From positions 1 through 6,029 of the forward strand of contig JAAFHQ010000387.1 of the NCBI GenBank assembly GCA_013298445.1: DNA of 6,029 nucleotides. The letters are read 5' to 3'. Positions 1 to 5,633 of the stretch are shown here, one piece after another (position 1 is the stretch's first letter; every line of letters begins with the position of its first letter). The translations under genes and the position numbers were made by a program. Under the pieces are notes generated by a model that worked only from the letters and a program-made list of their open reading frames with translations, was not told where the DNA came from and made no database searches. Origin of the DNA: Chitinophagales bacterium. GTDB taxonomy: Bacteria > Bacteroidota > Bacteroidia > Chitinophagales > Saprospiraceae.

Positions 1-308
1 CGCTGCATGGACAATACTTCTTCATAATACCGCAAGTTGAGCTGGTATTTTTCCACCAGGCGGCGGTAGTATTCCAGCGCTTCGCGGCGGGTGGGCTTGT
101 CGCTGTGCGAGATGAAGGGGGTATTGCCGATTTCAAGGAGTTTGGATGTGGAAAAAAAAGTCATGTTGGCCGGAAAATGGTACAGGGAATTGACCAGCAC
201 CCCTTTTTCCAAAATCAAATGACTGAGCCCCGCTTCCGCAGCAGCAATTCCGCAGTTAATTCCGGTGGGGCCACCTCCGATGATGATGAGATCGTATGTA
301 TTTTGCAT
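1..308 (-). CDS. ypdA: YpdA-family bacillithiol-disulfide reductase-like flavoprotein, N-terminal part (runs off the left edge)
   Basis: About 102 codons are visible. The protein opens with Y-D-L-I-I-I-G-G-G-P-T-G (residues 5-16 from the chosen start), a Rossmann dinucleotide-binding loop for FAD, followed by an acidic strand end (LILEKG). The stretches LVNSLY, MTFFSTS, LEIG and PFI are typical of YpdA (Bdr), the NADPH-dependent flavoenzyme proposed to recycle oxidised bacillithiol in the cytoplasm. The family is about 320 residues, so two thirds lie outside the window. I prefer the ATG at 308, which gives the usual short lead into the Rossmann strand; an in-frame ATG at 323 would add five residues and leave a very short 5' leader behind the promoter candidate. 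The Cys in the GGGPC loop of Firmicute YpdA is Thr15 here, with the nearest Cys at 19. Other thioredoxin-reductase-like oxidoreductases are the alternative, but the motif set favours YpdA. Confidence 0.85.
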   Translation of the reverse strand, partial: MQNTYDLIIIGGGPTGINCGIAAAEAGLSHLILEKGVLVNSLYHFPANMTFFSTSKLLEIGNTPFISHSDKPTRREALEYYRRLVEKYQLNLRYYEEVLSMQ

Positions 309-338
309 CTTTGCAGACTTCATTTTGCTATTCGAGAA

Positions 339-346
339 CAAAGATA
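339..346 (-). promoter_or_regulatory. Bacteroidota-type -7 box candidate for the ypdA-like gene
   Basis: Read on the minus strand this is TATCTTTG, a full match to the Bacteroidota -7 consensus TAnnTTTG. It lies 30 nt before the preferred ATG at 308. No TTTG is found 19-21 nt upstream, so the -33 half is not supported. The box sits in the short divergent spacer shared with the polyprenyl synthase gene. Confidence 0.3.
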
Positions 347-384
347 AGGTCATTCCTGTTTCGCTATTCGCTTAAATTCGTGTT

Positions 385-1356
385 ATGATTGAATCCTATT
401 TTAAAGCCTTTGAGGCTTACCGTGCGCAACATCCTTTTGAAGGGGAACCAACAGCGCTCTATACACCTGTCAACTACATCATGGAATTGGGTGGAAAACG
501 CCTGCGGCCTATTTTGGCGCTGATGGGTTATGAATTGTTTAATCCCGACTACGCAGCAGCCTTGCCATTGGCCTACGCGATTGAGATTTTTCACAATTTT
601 TCTCTTGTTCATGACGACATCATGGATGCAGCTCCTTTGCGGCGCGGACAAGCCACTGTGCATACCAAATGGAACCCCAATACGGCCATTCTTTCCGGGG
701 ATGTGATGCTTATTTATGCCTACGATTATTTGTTGAAACTGGATGCTCCGAACCGTATTGCTGATATTGTAAGGGTTTTCAATCGGGTAGCGCGAGAGGT
801 GTGTGAAGGGCAACAAATGGACATGGATTTTGAAACCCGTCAGGATGTGAGTATTCCTGAATACCTCCGAATGATTGAATTAAAAACTTCGGTTTTGATT
901 GCTGGGGCTTTAGAAATGGCGGGTTTGGCAGCTGGAGCGAGTGAAACAGATGTCAAACATTTGTACGAATTTGGGCGCAATGTAGGAATTGCCTTCCAGT
1001 TACAGGACGATATCCTGGACACCTTCGGCGACCCGGAGGCAGTAGGCAAACAAATCGGGGGTGACATTGTGCAGAATAAAAAAACCTACCTGATCCTAAA
1101 AGCATTGGAAATTGGTTCTGTCTCCGATCGCCAAAAATTGGAGAGCTGGATGAACACGCCCACGGTGGAGGCAGCCGCAAAAATAGCGCAAGTCAAAAGT
1201 CTGCTCCAGCAATTGGATATCCAAAACTTAGCCCAACAACGCAAGCAGGAATTTCAGGATTTGGCATTTGAACATTTACAAGCCTTGAGTGTGCCTCCTC
1301 AAAACCGGGCTGCGTTGGAAGCATTGGCACATGGGCTGTTGGATCGTGCATTTTAA
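385..1356 (+). CDS. Short-chain polyprenyl (farnesyl/geranylgeranyl) diphosphate synthase
   Basis: This 323-residue trans-isoprenyl diphosphate synthase condenses isopentenyl diphosphate with an allylic diphosphate in the cytoplasm, feeding menaquinone, carotenoid or undecaprenol precursors. Visible motifs are GGKRLRP (36-42, IPP/diphosphate binding), the first Asp-rich motif DDIMD (77-81) with Arg86-Arg87 just after it, KTS (167-169), and the second Asp-rich motif in FQLQDDILD (204-212). Both motifs have the DDxxD spacing without the two-residue insertion of bacterial farnesyl synthases. Phe72 lies five residues before the first Asp, a position where an aromatic side chain limits chain length in archaeal-type GGPP synthases. 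I therefore infer a C15-C20 product rather than a long-chain quinone tail, but length cannot be fixed from sequence alone. Full length is normal for the family. It is divergent from the ypdA-like gene, with no Shine-Dalgarno sequence before the ATG. Confidence 0.93.
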   Translation: MIESYFKAFEAYRAQHPFEGEPTALYTPVNYIMELGGKRLRPILALMGYELFNPDYAAALPLAYAIEIFHNFSLVHDDIMDAAPLRRGQATVHTKWNPNTAILSGDVMLIYAYDYLLKLDAPNRIADIVRVFNRVAREVCEGQQMDMDFETRQDVSIPEYLRMIELKTSVLIAGALEMAGLAAGASETDVKHLYEFGRNVGIAFQLQDDILDTFGDPEAVGKQIGGDIVQNKKTYLILKALEIGSVSDRQKLESWMNTPTVEAAAKIAQVKSLLQQLDIQNLAQQRKQEFQDLAFEHLQALSVPPQNRAALEALAHGLLDRAF

Positions 1357-1411
1357 CAGCAACAAAAAAAAATTAAAAAGTTGGTGAACAATGTCTGCTT
1401 GATTTTGATTT

Positions 1412-1464
1412 AATAGTAAAACATGTTAAAATAATAGTTTTGCTATTAAAATAATTTTAACATG
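1412..1464. repeat. AT-rich inverted repeat with two competing pairings
   Basis: The left arm at 1422-1437 (CATGTTAAAATAATAG) is matched in reverse complement by 1443-1447 (CTATT) plus 1454-1464 (ATTTTAACATG). The only interruption is a six-base AAAATA insert, and the loop is TTTTG. A second pairing uses 1412-1421 (AATAGTAAAA) with 1438-1447 (TTTTGCTATT), ten pairs with one G-U. Both need 1443-1447, so they exclude each other. It lies 56 nt beyond the polyprenyl synthase stop codon in otherwise gene-free DNA. It could be an mRNA 3'-end structure, a protein-binding palindrome or part of an untranslated RNA; its role is unknown. Confidence 0.55.
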
Positions 1465-1471
1465 GCAAAGC

Positions 1472-1500
1472 TGCAAACCCTACCGTTGGCGAGGGTGGCA
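1472..1500. other. GC-richer stem-loop in the gene-free gap
   Basis: ACCCT (1477-1481) pairs with AGGGT (1492-1496). An outer TGC/GCA pairing (1472-1474 with 1498-1500) and an inner CC/GG (1483-1484 with 1488-1489) extend the stem. It stands out because the surrounding 1357-1673 gap is strongly AT-rich. With the AT-rich inverted repeat before it and the terminator after it, it may belong to an untranslated RNA or a 3' UTR. I do not recognise it as any named riboswitch. Confidence 0.35.
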
Positions 1501-1556
1501 ATAACTAGTCATTAGTCTTTTTTTCTTTCATATTATCACTGTTGCAAGCATTAGTT

Positions 1557-1595
1557 GGGCTATAGGGTGGAATTCACCTTTTAGCCCTCTTTTTT
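1557..1595 (+). terminator. Intrinsic terminator in the 1357-1673 gap
   Basis: GGGCTA (1557-1562) pairs with TAGCCC (1582-1587), and inside it GGTG (1566-1569) pairs with CACC (1575-1578) around a GAATT loop. TCTTTTTT follows directly (1588-1595). Hairpin plus T-tract is a standard rho-independent signal on the plus strand. It lies 200 nt past the polyprenyl synthase stop, which implies either a long 3' UTR for that gene or a separate small transcript ending here. It also insulates the LOG gene, whose promoter candidate begins 19 nt later. Confidence 0.75.
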
Positions 1596-1613
1596 CAACA
1601 GTTATTTATTTTC

Positions 1614-1645
1614 TTTGCTGTGCATTCATTTAAAAGCTAAGTTTA
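1614..1645 (+). promoter_or_regulatory. Bacteroidota-type promoter candidate for the LOG-family gene
   Basis: TTTG (1614-1617) and TAAGTTTA (1638-1645, one mismatch to TAnnTTTG) are separated by 20 nt, the same spacing seen in the promoter candidate of the minus-strand cassette. Transcription would start near 1650 and give a leader of about 24 nt before the ATG at 1674. The -7 box lies inside a small palindrome, AGCTAAGTTTAGCT (1635-1648), which could bind a regulator. Confidence 0.4.
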
Positions 1646-1673
1646 GCTGCTCTAATCGTAGAAATCAGTCCAG

Positions 1674-2387
1674 ATGCCCAATACAGAAATCCAGTTTTTA
1701 GAAGGCCCACGCTCGCGTTGGCAGGAATTCAAGTTCACGTTTAAAGTCTTTTGGGAATTCATCCGTGGTTTTCGGGCCTTACATTTTGTAGGCCCCTGTA
1801 TCACCGTATTTGGTTCGGCTCGCTTTGGAGAAGAAACCAAAGATTACCAGTCTACCCGGGCCTTATCGGGTGAACTCGCCAAGCTGGGCTTCACCATTAT
1901 GACGGGCGGAGGCCCCGGCATTATGGAGGCAGCCAATCGGGGCGCCAAGGATGTGGGAGGCCGGAGTGTAGGTTGCAACATCCGTTTGCCAATGGAGCAA
2001 AGCCACAATCCCTACCTGGACAAATGGGTGACCATTCGCTACTTCTTTGTTCGCAAAACCCTGCTTATCAAATATTCTTATGCCTTTGTCATCATGCCAG
2101 GTGGCTTTGGTACCCTGGATGAGTTTTTTGAAACCATCACCTTGATCCAAACCCAAAAAATCTACAATTTCCCCATTGTTATTTTTGACAAAACCTACCA
2201 TAAAGCGGTGCTGGAACACATTCAAACGATGAAGGATTGTGGGGCGATTAGTCCCGAAGACCTCAATCTGTTTTTGGCTACGGATGACATCGCAGAAGCA
2301 GTGGCCTACATTCGGGACAATACCATTGCCAAGTTTAATCTGAAACCAGAGCGGAAAGCTAAAAGTTGGTTGGGTGAAAAAGCTTAA
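1674..2387 (+). CDS. LOG-family (TIGR00730-type) nucleoside 5'-monophosphate phosphoribohydrolase-like protein
   Basis: The 237-residue protein shows the two family signatures: GGGPGIMEAANRGA (78-91) and PGGFGTLDE (142-150). Arg127 and Glu150 sit where LOG enzymes have their catalytic Arg and Glu. LOG proteins have a Rossmann-like fold and hydrolyse the N-glycosidic bond of nucleoside 5'-monophosphates to give free base and ribose 5-phosphate. In plants this activates cytokinins; in most bacteria the physiological substrate is unknown. The core starts near residue 41 (PCITVFGSAR). The first ~40 residues, rich in aromatics and basics, are an extension absent from the shortest LOGs. The older label 'lysine decarboxylase' for this family is not supported. 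The gene appears to be a single-gene unit with its own promoter candidate, and no clear terminator follows it. Confidence 0.9.
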   Translation: MPNTEIQFLEGPRSRWQEFKFTFKVFWEFIRGFRALHFVGPCITVFGSARFGEETKDYQSTRALSGELAKLGFTIMTGGGPGIMEAANRGAKDVGGRSVGCNIRLPMEQSHNPYLDKWVTIRYFFVRKTLLIKYSYAFVIMPGGFGTLDEFFETITLIQTQKIYNFPIVIFDKTYHKAVLEHIQTMKDCGAISPEDLNLFLATDDIAEAVAYIRDNTIAKFNLKPERKAKSWLGEKA

Positions 2388-2437
2388 GTTGGACCCAAAT
2401 CACACCACTGGACATTTTGCTCGGAGGACATCAATTG

Positions 2438-2522
2438 CCCCTGGCTTCAGCCTGGGGGTATCGGAACACACTCAGATTTGGGCTTAAGCCCGAGCTTAAA
2501 ACCAAAGGTTGGGCTGAAGCCC
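2438..2522. repeat. REP-like cluster of GGGCTnAAGCCC palindromes
   Basis: Three related palindromic units lie in the gap between the LOG and acyltransferase genes. The first (2438-2457) folds as CCCC-T-GGC-TTCA-GCC-T-GGGG. The second and third, TTGGGCTTAAGCCC (2478-2491) and TTGGGCTGAAGCCC (2509-2522), are 13/14-identical direct repeats 31 bp apart, each palindromic or nearly so. GGCTTCAGCC at 2443-2452 is the exact reverse complement of GGCTGAAGCC at 2512-2521, so a large hairpin over the whole cluster is also possible. This resembles dispersed intergenic REP-type palindromes. No T-tract follows, so it is not a standard terminator. Confidence 0.6.
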
Positions 2523-2595
2523 ATCAATAGAGATAGTCTCGATCCACACGCTAAAGCACGTGGCAATTCATGTCCTTCGTTTCTAGATTACAAAA

Positions 2596-3771
2596 ATGTC
2601 CAGTAGTATGGAACATAAGTTTGAATTAATCAATGCAACTCGATTCTCCGAGCAGCTAGCCGTATACCCGACAGAGAATCAGCGACTAATCAAGGCCTTG
2701 TATTTGCCTTTGTTGGAACAAACTTCATCACAGCTGATCAACAATGTACACGTTGATATAGAACTGCTGCAAACACCAGAACGGGTGCTGGGCTTGGTAC
2801 TTCCTCAAGCCCAGGATGTACACCCGGAAGAATCCTATGTCGCCTCTCCCTACGGGCAATATGTAGACTATGGCCGTTATGAAACCGCTCTGGAACTGGG
2901 CAAACTGCGTTGGCTCAATATACTGGCCAACTGGATTTTTGATGTACTGGGAAAAATTTGTCGTTGGGCAAAATTTGATCAGGTGGTGTTGGTGGATAAC
3001 CTGCTTTTCTCGACTAATCTATATCCTCAAAAACCAGATTATTCTTTGCCCGACCTGCGCCATTTTTTACAAAAACACTTTCCTGATCGAGCCATCGTTT
3101 ACCGTTCCATTTGCCCTCAAGTGTACCCGGAGTGGTTTGCCGAGTTGAAAAGCAAGGGCTTCAAAGTCGTATTTAGCCGCCAGGTCTACTTGTTGGATGC
3201 ACCTGGGGGGGCACACCGCCGAAAACGGGCATTGGACATTGATTCTCGCCTTGCAGCCAAACAAAAACACCTCCGCTGGACTTTTCTTGAAAATCCGGAT
3301 GATGAGCAACTCGCCCGGATCCTGGACTTGTATAACCAACTGTATCTGGAAAAATACGCCCGCTTGAATCCCCAATACACCCTGGAATATTTGAAAAACC
3401 TGACCGAGGGTGGGCTCATTCAAATCAAAGCCTTGTGGCATGAATCCAAAATTGTGGCTTTTACCGGCTATTTTATCCTGGATGGCGTAATGATCAACCC
3501 CTTGATTGGATATGATCGCAGTTATCCCCAAAAGGAAGGTTTATACCGCTTGTTGACCATGGAAACCATGTTGGAAGCTGAAAAACGCGGCATGTTGCTC
3601 AACATGAGTTCTGGCGCGGCTCATTTTAAACGTTTGCGTGGTGCTGAGGCACAGTTGGAATTCAACATGGTGTATGATCGCCACTTGCCTTGGTGGCGGC
3701 GTTTGCCTTGGACTTTGACGCGGATTATTTCAGTGCCAACGATTTGGTTGGTGCGGCGGTATGGGCTTTGA
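2596..3771 (+). CDS. GNAT/FemAB-fold acyltransferase-like protein of unknown substrate
   Basis: The 391-residue protein has no obvious signal peptide and is likely cytoplasmic or membrane-associated. I recognise no specific enzyme. The C-terminal half (about 240-375) reads like a GNAT-type N-acyltransferase domain of the FemAB/CelD kind: a helix ILDLYNQLYLEKYA, strands around IQIKALWHESKIVAFTGYFI (276-295), and LLNMSSGAAHFKRLRGAE (344-361), which resembles the late FemAB strand-loop. The N-terminal ~200 residues contain LVDNLLFST and YRSICPQVYPEWFAELKSKGF, as expected of a degenerate first GNAT copy. The C-terminus (about 375-391) alternates Trp, Arg and hydrophobics and may lie on a membrane. 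An in-frame ATG at 2608 is an alternative start; neither has a Shine-Dalgarno sequence, and the A-rich ACAAAA before 2596 slightly favours that one. It appears to be a single-gene unit. Assignment rests on fold-like patterns only. Confidence 0.6.
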   Translation: MSSSMEHKFELINATRFSEQLAVYPTENQRLIKALYLPLLEQTSSQLINNVHVDIELLQTPERVLGLVLPQAQDVHPEESYVASPYGQYVDYGRYETALELGKLRWLNILANWIFDVLGKICRWAKFDQVVLVDNLLFSTNLYPQKPDYSLPDLRHFLQKHFPDRAIVYRSICPQVYPEWFAELKSKGFKVVFSRQVYLLDAPGGAHRRKRALDIDSRLAAKQKHLRWTFLENPDDEQLARILDLYNQLYLEKYARLNPQYTLEYLKNLTEGGLIQIKALWHESKIVAFTGYFILDGVMINPLIGYDRSYPQKEGLYRLLTMETMLEAEKRGMLLNMSSGAAHFKRLRGAEAQLEFNMVYDRHLPWWRRLPWTLTRIISVPTIWLVRRYGL

Positions 3772-3788
3772 GTTGGGGATGGTAGAGG

Positions 3789-3823
3789 AAATTGGCCTAT
3801 TGCTTAATGGTAGGCCGATTTTT
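3789..3823 (+). terminator. Intrinsic terminator of the acyltransferase-like gene
   Basis: AAATTGGCCTA (3789-3799) pairs with TAGGCCGATTT (3811-3821), 11 pairs with one G-U, followed by a T-run ending at 3823. It starts 17 nt after the stop codon. The T-run overlaps the stop codon (3822-3824) of the convergent minus-strand nucleotidyltransferase gene. On the minus strand only three Ts follow the hairpin, so termination in that direction would be weaker. Confidence 0.85.
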
Positions 3824-4595
3824 ATTCCTGCAAACCTATTTCAATCTCTTGCAACAATTTAATGATTTTCTCTTCAGAAATGTCTTCGTCAATGTCTCTA
3901 CTTTCAAGCATTACTTTTACCAATTTGTCTTTTTTACCTAAAATTCTAATTGCCTCGTCAACGATTTCAGGCTTTGTCTGAAGTGTTTTTCTGATCTCTC
4001 GCCCAATGACCCGAGCTCCGATTTGATTGTTATCCAGATCGCCGAATAAATCATTATGGTGTTCGAATATTTCATCATCATAATATTCGAAGAAGTGTAT
4101 GAGAATAAACACAATATCTTTTAAATCCTTGCTCCTGTTTTCAGGTTTATTGTTCCATGCAATGAGCTTTAACAATACAATAGAAGTGAGCGTTGCAGCT
4201 CGATAGGATTGACCATCAATACTTAGTTCATCGGAGCCATATTCAAAAATTTCTTGTAATGCTAAAAAATGAGACAGTTCATCGCTTACCATTGGAAGTA
4301 AATCAAGCTCATATCCGGTAGGGCTGGTTAGTTTGAAATGATTTGCACTGTTTGCTGTAAAAGCAAATTTTTGAATCAAAATACTTCGAACTTGCTGGTA
4401 AACATCCTGACTATCTGTTCCAACTACCCAATCTATATCTTTGGTTAATCGGAATGACTTTTTAGGAAACATCCATAAGTCCCTAGCCTGAGCTCCGATC
4501 AGAAATGCTTCAGTGTCAGCAAGGTCGCAGGCTGCTTTTACTGCGACACAAATGGCTGCAACTTCGTCAGTCGAGAATCGTTTTAATGTAGGCAT
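3822..4595 (-). CDS. AbiEii/MNT-type nucleotidyltransferase, putative toxin of a type IV-like toxin-antitoxin pair
   Basis: The 257-residue protein has the motif order of the AbiEii nucleotidyltransferase group. A Gly loop IGAQARDLW (33-41) stands in place of the classic GSxxx. The metal-binding pair Asp53-x-Asp55 lies in LTKDIDWVV, with a third carboxylate at Asp98 (YELDLL). Then come K143-x-x-A146 (LLKLIAW) and R154-x-K156-D157-x-x-D160. Such proteins transfer nucleotides to RNA, protein or free acceptors; AbiEii and the related MenT toxins inhibit growth by modifying tRNA or NTP pools. All acidic residues expected for catalysis are present, so it appears active. It starts inside the upstream regulator gene (29-nt overlap), which suggests translational coupling. 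It is AT-richer than the flanking housekeeping genes. A non-toxic nucleotidyltransferase with another role is possible; the target is unknown. Confidence 0.8.
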   Translation of the reverse strand: MPTLKRFSTDEVAAICVAVKAACDLADTEAFLIGAQARDLWMFPKKSFRLTKDIDWVVGTDSQDVYQQVRSILIQKFAFTANSANHFKLTSPTGYELDLLPMVSDELSHFLALQEIFEYGSDELSIDGQSYRAATLTSIVLLKLIAWNNKPENRSKDLKDIVFILIHFFEYYDDEIFEHHNDLFGDLDNNQIGARVIGREIRKTLQTKPEIVDEAIRILGKKDKLVKVMLESRDIDEDISEEKIIKLLQEIEIGLQE

Positions 4596-5574
4596 CGTTA
4601 ATTCTTTCAGCTACTTCTAAATTTCTAGGATCTCCACTATAGATCATATCAGCATATACCAACAGAGGATTCGTCCGCTCCACCGTTACCAAATTTTCTG
4701 CAAAGGGTATATGCACATAAATATTCCCTTTGGGATCTGGGATGAAGCGATAGTTTTTCATCAAATCCACCTTTGTTTCAGTAGAGTATAGCTGAAAGAC
4801 AGCAGGTTGTAGATAGTTGGTAAGTAAATCTGCCCCGGGCTCGCCACCCCAGAAAGAAGCTTCATTCAAATCAATTTGATTCCAGGCGCTTTCCTTTTCG
4901 ATGTTTTGAAAACGATACCTACCTGCAAAAAGGGAGGGCTTCAAACGCTGCTCGTAGGAATCAATCCACTTGAGGAATAAATTGCGTTTTTGATCCAAAC
5001 GGAATTCTTTTTCATTCCTTTTGCGGATGTACCCCTGAGCTCTTAAACTCACCAAAACTTTATTTACAGTATCTAGACTGGTTGAACTAATTTGTGCAAT
5101 GCTACGTTGAGGTTCATTCACCAACTCAGGTGTGCTCAATAAATAATATACTACAATCAAGCCTTTTTTGGTAAAAGCAAGGTCCGTGCTTTTAGGTAAG
5201 GTTGCTTTTTTATTTTTGTTCTCAATAAAAACATAGGTATTAGGTAATTTCAAAAACATATTTCCATTGACATCCATATAATTAAACTGCTGTTCGCGAA
5301 GGGTGCTTTTTACTTTTTCTGGAATATCTTGTGCTGCTAAAATTAGATTAGGGTAGTTCTTTTTTTGTTCTAAAAGATTAGGCAACATGGCCATTTGTAA
5401 TTGCCCCTTTATTTCAATTGGATATTCAACCCCATTTATAGTGATTAACCCATCAATGTTTTTTTCAAAAAGGCTATACTTATAGGCAAGTGAACCAATC
5501 AAGCCTAAAGAATGCAACTTATCCAAGATAGGATCAATGATCCGGTTTACTAATGCAATTTGAATCGAGGTCAT
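4567..5574 (-). CDS. AbiEi-type winged-helix regulator, putative antitoxin, with a nuclease-like N-terminal domain
   Basis: The protein is 335 residues from the ATG at 5574. A TTG at 5604 would add ten residues but lies within the predicted -7 box, so ATG is preferred. In numbering from that TTG: an N-terminal alpha/beta domain (about 12-130), a winged helix (about 141-203: KKGLIVVYYLL, recognition-helix-like TSLDTVNKVLVSL, wing GYIRKRN), and a C-terminal domain with FWGGEPGADLLTNYL (251-265) and PLLVYADMIYSGDPRNLE (313-330), both characteristic of bacterial AbiEi-family type IV antitoxins. AbiEi proteins repress their own operon and counter the AbiEii nucleotidyltransferase without direct binding. 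The N-terminal domain has Asp51, Glu64-x-Lys66 in a beta-hairpin, as in PD-(D/E)xK nucleases. The order regulator-then-nucleotidyltransferase with overlap fits a toxin-antitoxin operon. Confidence is high for family, moderate for antitoxin function. Confidence 0.82.
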   Translation of the reverse strand: MTSIQIALVNRIIDPILDKLHSLGLIGSLAYKYSLFEKNIDGLITINGVEYPIEIKGQLQMAMLPNLLEQKKNYPNLILAAQDIPEKVKSTLREQQFNYMDVNGNMFLKLPNTYVFIENKNKKATLPKSTDLAFTKKGLIVVYYLLSTPELVNEPQRSIAQISSTSLDTVNKVLVSLRAQGYIRKRNEKEFRLDQKRNLFLKWIDSYEQRLKPSLFAGRYRFQNIEKESAWNQIDLNEASFWGGEPGADLLTNYLQPAVFQLYSTETKVDLMKNYRFIPDPKGNIYVHIPFAENLVTVERTNPLLVYADMIYSGDPRNLEVAERINDAYIKTILD

Positions 5575-5587
5575 ATTTTTTGTCTTT

Positions 5588-5616
5588 AAATTCCGAACAC
5601 TCAAAAATACCGAACA
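5588..5616. promoter_or_regulatory. Tandem 12-bp direct repeat, candidate operator of the toxin-antitoxin-like operon
   Basis: On the minus strand TGTTCGGTATTT (5616-5605) and TGTTCGGAATTT (5599-5588) differ at one base and start 17 bp apart. The first overlaps the -7 box; the second covers the predicted transcription start. This placement suits a repressor site, most simply for the winged-helix regulator encoded just downstream. Characterised AbiEi repressors bind repeats at their own promoter, and function here is inferred by analogy. Confidence 0.5.
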
Positions 5617-5632
5617 AAATTCAATTTGTCAA
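5602..5632 (-). promoter_or_regulatory. Bacteroidota-type promoter of the toxin-antitoxin-like operon
   Basis: On the minus strand TTG (5632-5630, preceded by C) and TATTTTTG (5609-5602, full match to TAnnTTTG) are spaced by 20 nt. Transcription would begin around 5597, leaving a leader of about 20 nt before the ATG at 5574. This is the best promoter match in the window and decides the start of the regulator gene. An ACAAA/TTTGT arm pair (5614-5629) lies between the two boxes. Confidence 0.55.
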
Positions 5633-5633
5633 G

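Noticed and set aside
105..347. 80-codon plus-strand open frame
   Set aside because: Lies opposite the start of the YpdA-like gene, whose flavoprotein motifs are clear, and has no domain of its own.
364..816. 150-codon open frame on the minus strand
   Set aside because: Antisense to the polyprenyl synthase, whose catalytic motifs are intact; the translation has no recognisable domain. The same applies to shorter minus-strand frames at 840-1067 and 953-1180.
1462..1515. 17-codon frame starting MAKLQTLPLARV, a possible leader peptide
   Set aside because: No ribosome-binding signal, its start lies inside an inverted repeat, and it has no run of regulatory codons; too short to support without conservation.
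1503..1524. ACTAGTCATTAGT hairpin followed by a T-run as a second terminator
   Set aside because: The stem has only four pairs, too weak to call; the hairpin at 1557-1595 is far better.
1863..2225. 120-codon minus-strand open frame
   Set aside because: Antisense shadow of the LOG-family gene, whose two signature motifs are in the plus frame.
3067..3531. 154-codon minus-strand open frame
   Set aside because: Antisense to the acyltransferase-like gene; low-complexity translation, no motif, no promoter.
3822..5632. Terminal inverted repeats or target duplication marking the cassette as a transposon
   Set aside because: None were found by eye at either end; the case for transfer rests on composition and gene type only.
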